Positions 11,031 through 21,287 of a stretch of DNA of 64,000 nucleotides are shown here, one piece after another. A program made the translations under genes and the position numbers. Under the pieces are notes generated by a model. That model did not search any database, had not been told where the DNA came from, and saw only the letters and a list, made by a program, of their open reading frames with translations. The stretch is from Saccharum officinarum. Lineage: Eukaryota; Streptophyta; Magnoliopsida; Poales; Poaceae. Numbering within the stretch: the first letter of the stretch is position 1; every line of letters begins with the position of its first letter. The stretch is taken from positions 44,031,309 through 44,095,308 of the forward strand of contig CM036191.1 in the NCBI GenBank assembly GCA_020631735.1. The letters run 5' to 3'.

Positions 11031-12461
11031 TCAAAGACATATGCCATGTTGTTCCCGAGATCGACGCCAAAAAGAATCCAGTGATTGCTGCACGAATTTA
11101 ATCAAAGAAGAAACAGATAATCCCTCTTGCATCGAACTATATATATCAAACAAAATTGTATTTAGGTATAGAGTCGAGCTTACCGGAACTATATATATCA
11201 AACAAAATTGTATTTCGGTATGACGAGCTGGAGAAGTATGTGGCATGCTAGGAGTCGGGGAAGAATGTGGCACCTCATCATGCTCTTGCTCGGTATGACG
11301 AGCTGGAGAAGTATGTGGCATGCTAGGAGTCGGGGAAGAATGTGGCGTATGAGGCATGTGGTCGTCACGAGCCGGTGAATATACCCCCCCGTCCTCAACA
11401 ACTCGCTCCAGATGCACGTCGCTCGGAGTTGGTGAAGAAACATTCAATATAATGTCCTTTTTGTGCCAGAGGATGAACTGTTTCATGACTTCTCCAAGAT
11501 GAACAAGCCCCTCTTGAGTTGGGTGATCTATCTTATGCCTCATGTACTCGGGCTTCACGGTATGCACCTCGACCCTAGTGTAGTCCTGCGGGAGTTCACG
11601 ATGATGGCAAAGGCCGAATGGAGGATGTGCCACACCCGTTGCCACCTCAAGCATCGTGTCCCCCCTGCCCATTGGAACCAATAGGGTGCAACTAGTTGGC
11701 TCCCGTATGCGATCGACGGCGGTTGTGGTTGCATTGGAACCTTGGCTGCTAGGAACATCCGGAGGGCTGCCAATTACAGCCAGCTCTCCCAGTGGTGCCA
11801 TTTGTGTCCGCGGCTCCAAAGACAGACCTTGCTCTGAAAGCACCTTCTCAACTATAGCCTTCACGTGGACCTCAAGGTCGGCTTTTCGGCATCTGTCATG
11901 TTTCTTGTACATGTTGTCCTCTTTGAATCCTTTCTTCCAGGTTGTCAACTTCCCTAGCCCCCTGGTGCGGCCTGGGTGCTCAGGGTTGCCCAAGCCAAAG
12001 CTCAGCTCGTCCCTCTCTCTAGAAGGAATGAATGTGCCGTTCTCCGTGTCTTCAACATATTTTAGTATCTGTGATACTGCCTGTTCGGTCTCTGGCTCAG
12101 CAAACTTGAGGTCGGAGGAATCCACACTCCTTGCATATATCCATTGCTTCAAACGTGGCCTCAAATTCTTCACTTTCTTTTTCTTTGGATCATCAGAAGC
12201 TTCGGCCAACTCATCCATCTTCCTAAACACGTCTTGCTTGCCCTGGTAGCCACCGGGGCCTAGGCGAGGGTGGTGTTTGTTCTTCTTCGCCTGCTGTCTA
12301 TTACGTTGACTGATGGCCACTGCTTCAGGTGAAGTCTTCTCAGCCACGAGCTGCGCCCATTGATTATGAGTTATGTTGCCAAACTCGTGGAATGGAGTTA
12401 ACCCCCTCTGGATAAACCTCCTATTTAGATCCGACCTCCAACGTTGGAAGGCATGGCCCAT
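11031..12461 (-). CDS. CACTA TNPA-like protein (Transposase_24 / Ptta-En-Spm type)
   Basis: This is an open frame of 476 codons. The N-terminal part has HNQWAQLVAEKTSPEA followed by a Lys-rich stretch, then the family hallmark ENGTFIPSRERDELSFGLG and NPEHPGRTRGLGKLTTWK (about residues 140-185), typical of plant Ptta/En/Spm proteins (Pfam Transposase_24). A later region (about 255-330, CTLLVPMGRGDTMLEVATG) resembles the DUF8039-like domain found on the same proteins. The C-terminal part holds Pro/Ser/Thr-rich repeats (HSSPTPSMPHTSPARHTE twice), encoded by a direct repeat at 11218-11370. The last ~60 residues (below about 11215) look like read-through into an intron. Proteins of this type bind subterminal repeats and assist transposition in the nucleus. 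The start at 12461 may be an internal Met of a spliced gene. Confidence 0.75.
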   Translation of the reverse strand: MGHAFQRWRSDLNRRFIQRGLTPFHEFGNITHNQWAQLVAEKTSPEAVAISQRNRQQAKKNKHHPRLGPGGYQGKQDVFRKMDELAEASDDPKKKKVKNLRPRLKQWIYARSVDSSDLKFAEPETEQAVSQILKYVEDTENGTFIPSRERDELSFGLGNPEHPGRTRGLGKLTTWKKGFKEDNMYKKHDRCRKADLEVHVKAIVEKVLSEQGLSLEPRTQMAPLGELAVIGSPPDVPSSQGSNATTTAVDRIREPTSCTLLVPMGRGDTMLEVATGVAHPPFGLCHHRELPQDYTRVEVHTVKPEYMRHKIDHPTQEGLVHLGEVMKQFILWHKKDIILNVSSPTPSDVHLERVVEDGGVYSPARDDHMPHTPHSSPTPSMPHTSPARHTEQEHDEVPHSSPTPSMPHTSPARHTEIQFCLIYIVPVSSTLYLNTILFDIYSSMQEGLSVSSLIKFVQQSLDSFWRRSREQHGICL

Positions 12462-12479
12462 TATCTTGTAAGCATGTTT

Positions 12480-14470
12480 TCTTACGAGTTCCTCACAAGT
12501 TATGGATCATCAGCTCATATTTCCATAAAATGAATGGACTTTGACAATTTCATCATCGGCAAAAAAACGGACAGGAGAGGAGAGGGGAGAGTTGGCACAA
12601 AAAAAGCAACAGCTGCTTACCAATCATACATAGAGGTGTCAAAAAAAGCGGCTGCTGCTTCCCAAACATAGAGGATAGAAAGGTGGCAAAAACAGCAACA
12701 GCAACATAGAGGGTCAAGGGCATTTGCACGTATACACATACACCACAAGCAGGTTTAGGCCTTCAGAGTCAAGGGCACTAACACAACACCACACCACACT
12801 CGAGAGGGCGAATCACAGAGGGAGAGGACAGAGGGGGAATTGTGCAGGTTCGTGCCAATTTCTGGTGCCTCCCATGTCTGACTTTTCGTGGAGCCCTGGG
12901 AAGTGGTATACTGATATGCTAACCCCTACCATGCCAAATTGGCAACCCAATAGCTTGCATCGAAGCCCAGTGGAGCAGACCTGCCCAAATTTCCTAATCA
13001 GATGACTAATCTATCGACGACTAGTTGGACAACCAGAAATCTAGTCAAGCTAATCACCTTGGTACCCCATGATAGAGTTCAAGGGACTGATTAGGCTGAC
13101 TAATCACGATTCACGATTAGTCGAACAACTTGTAAACACTGTCACTACAACCAACATTGCTGGTAGAAAATTTTACTTGGGTGAAACTAATAAAGAGAAT
13201 ATGATAAACCAACAGAAGAAAGCCCTTCTCAATTTTGCTGAGACTAAGACACACTCACAGTCTAAGAGAACCATGAACTATTTACCATGGTGAACATCCC
13301 AATCAACAATCAATATCTTCTTTATACCTAAATCAGTCTACAATGTCAAGAAAAAAGTTTCAAAGTGAGCACACCAAGAATTAGATTGCATTTTTTTCCA
13401 CAACGGTAAAGCCGAATTTCATTACCAAAGCAACAAATGACAATGTCAGCATATTCACCTGAATCAGATTCAGTTGTAGCAGTAATATAATCATGTATTT
13501 AAATTTTATCTTAGAAAGAATGTAATTGGGCAAACTGCAGGAGCCCCAAACTGAATCAGATTCAGTTGTAGTTGCAATTGTAGTTGTAGTAGTAGTAGTA
13601 GTACTAGTAGTACTAGTAGTAGTAGTAGTAGTAGTAGTAGGTAGAAGTAGTACTAGTAGTAGTAGTAGAACTAGTCTATATCCAATATATCTGAAAAAAT
13701 AGGTAGTAGAAGTAGTAGAGGCCTTAGATTCAGTTGTAGTTGCAATTGTAGTTGTAGTAGTAGTAGTAGTACTAGTAGTACTAGTAGTAGTAGTAGTAGT
13801 AGGTAGAAGTAGTACTAGTAGTAGTAGTAGAACTAGTCTATATCCAATATATCTGAAAAAATAGGTAGTAGAAGTAGTAGAGGCCTCAGAAACATGTCAA
13901 TCATCATTTGATCATGAACTTGGAGCATAAAGGCATCATAGCAGAGAAGAGAGGAGAAGATAATGTAAGAGCAGCTGGTAATGATGCCAAGTTCCTCACA
14001 AGTTATGGATCATCAGCTCATATTTCCATAAAATGAATGGACTTTGACAATTTCATCATCGGCAAAAAAACGGACAGGAGAGGAGAGGGGAGAGTTGGCA
14101 CAAAAAAAAAGCAACAGCTGCTTACCAATCATACATAGAGGTGTCAAAAAAAGCGGCTGCTGCTTCCCAAACATAGAGGATAGAAAGGTGGCAAAAACAG
14201 CAACAGTTTAGGCATCATTTGATCATGAACTTGGAGCATAACAATATATCCCAAAAAACCCAAGTAGTAGTAGTGGCCTCAGACTCACTGTCTAGCATCA
14301 TTTGATCATGAACTTAGAGCATCAAGGCATCAAAACAGATAACAGAAGAGAAGGGACTCTAGGATTGGCCGGTAATGATGCCAAGTTCCTCACAAGTTAT
14401 GGATCATCAGCTCTTATTCTAAAATATTGTATGGAATTGGATAATTTCATCATCGGCAAAACAAAGGATG
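12480..14470. repeat. Nested internal duplications and TAG microsatellite within the CACTA element
   Basis: A block of about 220 bp starting TTCCTCACAAGTTATGGATC (about 12488-12706) recurs almost perfectly at about 13990-14207, and its first ~75 bp a third time at 14388. Between them, a ~165-bp unit with (TAG)n arrays, 13556-13723, is repeated in tandem at 13725-13886. The phrase CATCATTTGATCATGAACTT occurs three times. The arrangement looks like successive unequal duplications of one region. No coding potential is supported from 12462 to 16640. Confidence 0.75.
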
Positions 14471-14599
14471 ATACTTATAGTGACCTGCATAACAAGTGGT
14501 GGAGAGAAAGAGATAATAAGCAGAAAGCGTACAAGTGTATACTCATCATTTTCATATGGCTTTAAGATTAAGTTAGATTAGATGTGGCTCAGGTGGAAA

Positions 14600-16080
14600 A
14601 ACAAAGAAAGAACTTGGTCTGGACTAGACATCCCTTGTGAGTTGTGACAAGACAGATAGGGACCTGTTTCATGCTTCAATTTTGGTCACGCCAGGGAAGG
14701 GGAATATGGCTCTGTTCTGGTTCTCAAGTTGGATTGAAGGAAGCGCCCCTAGAAACAATGCCCCTTTGCAATTCGAAAAGGCAAGCACGATAAAATCTTG
14801 GTGAAAAATGCCTAAAAAACAACCATTGAGTCGGGCACACGCTGCCAATTTCAACACCTGCAAACACAAGAATCTGTATTCCTCTGGGAAGCTATCGGAA
14901 GGACCCAAAGTGATTTAGAGGTTAAAGATCAAATAAGCTGCCGATGGACATCTGATGGAGTAAATTTTGCCCAAAAAAGGCTCATTATACGAGGATTGTT
15001 ATAGTTCAACCAAGCAATCAACAGACACAATAACCTAGCATGTCTTAAATTCTTTCAAGGATAACAACTAGTGGCCAAGTTCTCAACCATGATGATGGCA
15101 TTTCATAAAAGTCCAAGCAGTACATGATGATCATAGATATTAAGATACAGATTAAGAGTCGATAGCACAATCTTTTTCCCAATAGAATGAACTAATATGG
15201 ATTCTGCAAGCATGTTTCAAAACATTCCAACACATGAGGTATATATAGGAAGCCTAATGGGAAACTTGTGATCTTGATGTACAGAGATAGTCTAGAGTAA
15301 CAATGGGCATCTATAATGCAATTTTTTACCAAACGGTATGGATCGCGGGAGGGACGGACATCCCACAGAGCAGAATCAAGAGCACCATCCGATGTGAACA
15401 GCCTCACAGTCTCACATTAGCAGAGAGAAAACCAGTTGTGCTTCAGTGCATGTTAACCCTCAATCTCTAAATCATGAATCATAGTCACGAGCAATAGCAT
15501 GACTCACAGGAAAGGAAGGAAAAACAAGAACACAGGCAACCTTGTTCATGCATCTCTGCTGTTCCATTCCATATACAGAACAATCATAGGATTTTATGGT
15601 AATAGGGGTCGGGATACACGCTAGTGGCGAGCATGGAGAGGAAGAACCCGTCATACCTGCACGAGGCGCGCACGAGGAGCTGCGGGCGACGGCGGGCGGC
15701 AGCGGGAAGCCTGGCGGGCGAGGCGGCCCTTCTGGTCCTCCGGAGGAGAGCGGAGGAACCGAGGAGGAGAGCAACGGCCCTTCTGGAAGGATGCGACGGC
15801 CCTTCTGGAGCGAGGCGGACGACCGGGAATGGGAAGGAAACCCTAGCCGCCCGGTGCCGAAGACGGAGGTCAGAGAAAGATGGGGCGGCAGGGTCGGGGA
15901 GGGTGAGGGAGGGGAGGCGGCGGAGGTCTGAGGGAGGAGATGCGGCGGCGGAGGTCTGAGGGAGGGGAGGCGGCGACGTACGGCGCCGTGGATTTGGGCA
16001 GCCTGCCGGCGTCACCGGTGGATTTGGGCGCCCAGGACTTAGCCGCTGGTGAGGGAGACGGCGTCATTTCGTATATATAC
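14600..16080 (-). promoter_or_regulatory. Possible internal minus-strand promoter and GC-rich leader
   Basis: On the minus strand, a TATATATA motif at about 16069-16078 is followed by some 450 bp of strongly GC-rich, CCTCCGCC-rich sequence (16060-15600) and then AT-rich sequence toward the Transposase_24 ORF. That is the layout of a TATA promoter with a GC-rich leader and a long intron. Open frames in the GC-rich part occur on both strands and lack domains, so I read them as composition artefacts. Just upstream is an internal block of subterminal-type repeats (16084-16165). Confidence 0.4.
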
Positions 16081-16083
16081 ATA

Positions 16084-16165
16084 GGGGATTTGTAAGGGCG
16101 GGTGCAGAGGGAACCGCCCCTGTAGTTTCATTTGTAGGGGCGGTTCCTAATTAACCCGCCACTAA
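16084..16165. repeat. Internal block of CACTA subterminal-type repeats
   Basis: Contains GTAAGGGCGGGTGCAG, GGAACCGCCCCTGTAG, TGTAGGGGCGGTTCC and AATTAACCCGCC, the same motif family that marks the two ends of this element, but 2 kb inside it and directly upstream of the candidate promoter. No CACTA tip is adjacent. Confidence 0.7.
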
Positions 16166-16616
16166 AAATAGTTTTTTAAAAAAATAGTAAATCTAAATCT
16201 ATTTGTAAAAATAGATTTATATAAGTTTAAAATCCTATAAAAAATATAAAAAGTTTTCATTATCTTACAAATTTTTACGTAATCATTTGAAATTTCGTTT
16301 GCACCAAAATATTTTACGTAATGAGATGAACAAAATAAGACCCCACTTACCTATATTTTTAAAAAACTTATTTTAGTAGCAATTTATGTGTATAAATATG
16401 CTAGGAGACTTATTAATACATAAATTGCTATAAAAAAATTCTTGAGTTTACTAAACTTTTTTTAGTAGCAAAACTTATTTTAGTAGCAATTTAGTAGCAA
16501 AATATTTTAAAACATGTGACTTGAGTTTACTAAAACTTTTCCAAATGTCATATAGATTACTTTTTCATTTGACAAAGTGTTAGGAAAGTGTAGCTCTAAA
16601 TTGACTAGTGTTAACT

Positions 16617-16755
16617 AACACATAAATAAATGTAGTCTCTCACACAGCACCGAAATGTAGTCTCACACACATACATAAATGTAGTCTCACACACATACAC
16701 AAATGTAGTCTCAACACACTCTTACACAAATATAGTCTCACACACTTATACAAAC
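16617..16755. repeat. Minisatellite of ~28 bp downstream of the TNP2 remnant
   Basis: Five imperfect units of AAATGTAGTCTCACACACAT lie directly after the TNP2 stop (in the gene's minus orientation). 16190-16616 between this array and the internal repeat block is AT-rich, with GTAGCAATTTATG-type phrases and no gene. Confidence 0.7.
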
Positions 16756-17934
16756 TAGCTAGGCCCCGCCGCAACAACTTTCCCCTTTCCACCTTTTCGT
16801 TCCCATGGCAATATGTCTTTGGGTAGGTTCTTTTCCACCGCACTGATCTTTGTACTAAAGTCTATGAATAGTGGCATCTCTTTGTAGTCATTGTAAGATT
16901 CCTCATCATCCACGCCATCAACTCCGATAATGTGTTGTTTTCCGGAGATAGCCACATGCATTGTCTTCTTCTTCGGGGGGCGGTTACTTAGCGGGTCAGC
17001 CATGTAGAAAACTTGTGCGACACGAGAAGCGAGCACCCAAGGGTCATCTGGGTAACCTACATTGTGGAGGTCCATGACTGTCAACCCGATCTCATTGACA
17101 TGATATTGCTTGATCCAGCGACATCGAAATAGTGCCACCTTTAGATCAGTTCCATAGTCAAGCTCCCATATATCTTCAATTATGCCAAAGTACGGGACCT
17201 TTCGCCCATGTTCGTCTTCCGCCTCATATCGAACGCCACTATTTTGGTTCACACTTTTACAATCCTTTGTGTGGGTATAGAATGTGTACCCATTGATTTC
17301 GTAAGCATTCCAAGACGTCACTTGTCTTGATGGCCCCGCCGCCATACGACTAACGGCAATAGAATCATCACTTTCTCCAGGCGGTATGTTCTGATCCCTC
17401 AACCATTCAGTGAGGCGTCACCTATGCTGTTTCATGACCCAGTCATTTGAACGACCGTTCCTCTCCTCCATAATGATAGATAAGTGTTCGTCAACGTATG
17501 GTTGCATTAGTTTTGTGCTCTGCAAGACACAGCAATGCGCCCGACTAGTTTCTTCGTATTCCCTATCGATGAACATTTTTCTACCACTTGTGCCCTTCCC
17601 AGCCAGCCTACCCTTGTAACGAGAATCTGGATTGCCAATCCCTCTCTGTACTTTCAGGTACTCTTGACAACACTCGATGACTTCTTCGGTACTGTAACCC
17701 TCAATCATGGATCCCTCTGGGTATGCTCGATTATGCACGTATCGGCTTAGGACCGACATGAACCGCTCATAGGACCACATTTCATGCAAGTAGCAAGGGC
17801 CCAACACCTCTATCTGATGAACTATGTGAATCATGAGATGTTCCATTATATCAAAAAAAGCAGGCGGTAGACACATCTCAAGTTGGTTCTGGGTCTCCAC
17901 TACGAAATCATGTAGGTCTCTCACTGTAGGGGCG
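16755..17934 (-). pseudogene. C-terminal part of CACTA transposase TNP2 (DUF4218 + DUF4216)
   Basis: Two frames in the same register are separated by one in-frame TGA (17418-17420). The upstream part (17924-17421) has DLHDFVVETQNQLEMCLPPAFF and LGPCYLHEMWSYERFM, characteristic of DUF4218. The downstream part (17402-16755) has WNAYEINGYTFYTHTKD, VPYFGIIEDIWELDYG and VALFRCRWI, characteristic of DUF4216. In full-length TNP2 these follow the Transposase_21 catalytic region, which is entirely absent: the frame opens directly out of the subterminal repeats at about 17930. The element has therefore lost the 5' half of its transposase gene, probably by internal deletion. The single stop is a further defect unless it is spliced out. 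Confidence 0.85.
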
Positions 17935-18160
17935 GTTCAATCACGAACCCCCCCTACAAATGCCCACAGTAAGGGGGGTTGGTGATCCAACCGCCCTTAC
18001 AAATAGCAGCCATTTGTAAGGGCGGTTGGATCACCAACCCCTCTTACTGTGGCATTTGTAGGGGCGGTTCGTGATTCTTTGTATAGCCAGCCCACTGTAA
18101 GGGGGGTTCGATCGTCAACCCCCCTTACAGTGAAATGGCTGTGGCTCTTACAAACCGTTT
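17925..18160. repeat. Subterminal repeat array, 5' side of the CACTA element
   Basis: Alternating AGGGGCGGTTC / GAACCCCCCTTAC / GGGCGGTTGGATCACCAAC units in both orientations occupy the last ~240 bp before the right tip. The array directly abuts TNP2 coding sequence, so normal 5' leader and N-terminal coding sequence are missing. Confidence 0.8.
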
Positions 18161-20369
18161 TTGTAGTAGTGGGCGGCGGTGCCGGCGCCGGCAACTCGGA
18201 CGACACACGAGATGTGCGCTACTGAGACCGGCGGTAGGTCAGGTCGAGGCGTGGGGCCAAGTGCTAGGGGCTATAGCTGCGAGGGCGAGCGACACGTCGG
18301 ACACCGGACAGACAACAGGCGGGCGGCCGGACGGGGCTCCGGTGAGTACTCCATTAACGTCTCTGCATGGGTGCAAGCTACTAGCCTAATAGCTTGCTGG
18401 ATATCGATTCGATTTGCTTGCTTGTTTCGTATGAGCGTGACTTCTCCATTCGATTTGGATCAACACGGTACTGGTTTCAGCAGGAAGATGGTTGAGGAAC
18501 GTGAGCAACGAGGAAACTTCGGTACTGAGCCGAACACCGAACCGATCAAACCGAAACCAAAGTCCTCGGTTTCTCCATTTCCCTTGCACCGATCGGTTTG
18601 CAGTTTGTCCAACACCGAGCTTTCCTTTCGCCAAAGAAACCGAACCGAACACATCGGTTAAACCGATTGCCCAGGCTGACGCGCGCGGGAGGAATTGAGT
18701 GGGGGCGTGCGAGAAAAGCGGTGGCGAGACTTGGGGATCCGGGATGGAGGTGAGGATAGCGCTGAGGAAACGACTGGAATGGCCCAACGCGAAAAAGGAC
18801 TTCGTTTCTGATATGAGAAACGACGTCTAGCTAGGCTTTCTCTTCTCTCTCTTCGTAACTCAGGTGCCATGTCAACATTTTTGCTTAGTTGGTAGGGTAT
18901 TTAATGCTATGAAAACTACATGTAGTTTCAGGTGGGAACTGCCCTAAGTAGCATACAAGTACACTAAGACAGTGTTTGGCTTACTGATAAAGTACGGCAT
19001 GGGCAATTGAACGTGGGGGAGCAGCACTGGGACCGATGATTTACTTTCTTTGTTTGGTTTGGCATGGTAACGTAATTGTGCAGCATCGGTGCGAGCCGCA
19101 GTGGCTGGTATGTGACACAGCTCAGGAAGGCGAGGAGAATCAGCGGTGAATACGGCCATATCTGATTACGTCGTATCTGGTTGCGGCCTGGGCGTGACCA
19201 AACGCGAGTATCGCTTTCCATTTAGATAGCGTTACATATTCACGAACCAAGCACGTCGTAAGATGCTATATAGGAGTATATGCATGCTTTGGAAGTACAG
19301 CGTAAACAGTAATTGAAGAGTAGCATACAAGTACACGGCACAATAACAAGCTCTACATTATGCATCGCATGCCACCTGAGATCGGCAACCTTATCCTGAC
19401 ATTATGTTGTCCACAAGTGCCTAGAGTCAAGGCATTAAATTACAGGTTTGAAACAATCTATGATGTTACTGCTGCTCTAGATTAGTACTAGTATTGAAGA
19501 CAGTACGCACAAAGTGAAATGGCTCTAAATAATTATTGGAGAAGAAAATGCACTTTTAATTAGGTAGGTGATTAGAAAGAACCAATCAATGATGTTATTG
19601 ATTTTGGAAAAAGAATCAGTGATGTAACTGGTGCTAGGGTGTTTAAATCCAGGAACTAAAGATTAGGAGTGTCATATCGGGTGTCACATGGGGGTGTCAC
19701 GTAGGAGTGTTCTGATAGTAATAATAATAAAAATTACACAAATCCTTAGTATTCTGCAAAACGAATTTATTAAGCCTAATTAATCTGTCATTAGCACATG
19801 TATTACTATAGCACCACATTGTCAAATCATTGACTAATTAAGCTTAAAAATTCGTCTCGTAAATTAGTCTCAATCTGTGCATTTAATTTCATAATTAGTT
19901 TATATTTAATACTCTATGCATATGTCCAAACATCCAATGTAATAGGGACTAAAATTTAGGAGGGGAAAACCAACCAGGCCTAATTGTTGGGGAAAGCAAG
20001 GTGGTGTCAGTATTAAATTTATTATTTGCAGGAATTCGAATCCCAATGTGTATCTTGCACAGTAAAGAGTTAAATTACGGCGCATAGAGCTGCCATGCAT
20101 TCCAGTCCCTTGCTCAGTTTTCAAATTGCAAATCGTTTTGTCTTTTCTATGCACACGTAGATATGTGTTATGCCTAGATATAATAAAAAATAATATAGAT
20201 AAAAAAATCAGAATGACTTACTATATTTGAATAGAGGGAATAGTGTAGTAACACTGGTTTACTCGTCTATGGCAAGAGCTTGCAGTGTCACAGGCGGCAG
20301 GTATATACACACGAGTAATTAAAAAGCAGCATACAGGTACACTAAGATGCTATGATAAGAAATAAATTA

Positions 20370-20694
20370 GTCCCTGTTTGATTCATGGGACTAAAATTTA
20401 GCCCATCCCTTTTAGTTACCTTTAACCCTCATGGATCAAGGCTAAAAGTAAAGGCTAAACTTTAGCCAACTCCTTTTTCATTAGCCCCTCAAATGTGGGC
20501 TAAGAGGACTAAAAGGGTCCCTTCATGGCAAAAAACGTATATTACCCTCACCAACTCTCTCTTAGTCCTATGCATGAATATTAATTAAGGGCAAATGAGT
20601 CATGATAGGGTATATGGCTAATCTTTAGTCCTTGATCCAAACAGTCCTATAGACTAAACTTTAGCCCCTTTAACCTCGTGGATCCAATCAGGCC
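20370..20694. mobile_element. Tourist-type MITE, copy B counterpart
   Basis: Same element and same insertion site as 4279-4608, with TTA at 20367-20369 and 20695-20697. Small indels distinguish the two copies. Confidence 0.7.
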
Positions 20695-21287
20695 TTAGTA
20701 TCCGTGCATGTACATGGTTGACAGTAATTAATAAAGAGTAGCATACAAGTACACGACAGAGTATATATACTCCCTCCATACCCATAAAACAAGTCGTTTA
20801 GGACATGATTGTGCTTACGAAGGAGTCATTAATTATGGGGTATTTTTCCCTCCTTGCCCTTATTAAATAGAGCTGCCGGTGTTACCTATACAACATCCTT
20901 TCTCAGCTGGAGTGGCAACGACTCCACGGCCCGAGGCTGCCGTCCACAGTTCGAGCATTCCCAGCCTCGCCTTTTTTGAAGCTGTCGTCAGTTTTGGTCG
21001 TTGGCGCGCGCGTACAGGCTCGTTTGCTCCTCGTTTTTGTTGCGTTTGCGCCGATTTGCTTGCGCGCGCGACTGCTGGCGCGTTTGCCTTTGAAATTTCG
21101 GCATTGCAGCGCCTTTGCCACTCACATAAGCTGCTCTAAGTATTTAAACGTTTCCATTCCTGCTAGTGCATCTCATCCACGCCACTTCATCTTCTTTTCT
21201 CCAAAACGCTTCCTCTTCTTTTGTTCCTGGTCTGTGCTAGCGCGTTGAGCTGCAAATGTCAGATTATATTCCTAGGTTCGATCTCAA

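Larger units (their letters stand above)
9717..18171 (-). mobile_element. 8.5-kb CACTA element with both termini, defective
   Basis: The left tip CACTACTACA (9717) and right tip TGTAGTAGTG (ending 18171) are perfect inverted repeats, and both are flanked by GGC (9714-9716 and 18172-18174), the 3-bp target duplication of CACTA elements. Subterminal GGGCGGTTGG-type repeats fill about 9735-10025 and 17925-18160. Genes are on the minus strand, so the biological 5' end is at the right. It encodes a Transposase_24-type protein and only the C-terminal part of TNP2, so it cannot supply its own transposase. Removing it restores a GC-rich GGCGGC site. The host DNA to its right (18175-18388) is GC-rich without a recognised gene. 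Confidence 0.93.

Noticed and set aside
11656..12249. 197-aa plus-strand frame
   Set aside because: Antisense shadow of the Transposase_24-type ORF at 11031-12461, which has recognised motifs.
15584..16015. 143-aa Pro/Arg/Ser-rich minus-strand frame in the CACTA element
   Set aside because: Equally long frames run on the opposite strand and no domain is visible. Better read as a GC-rich leader.
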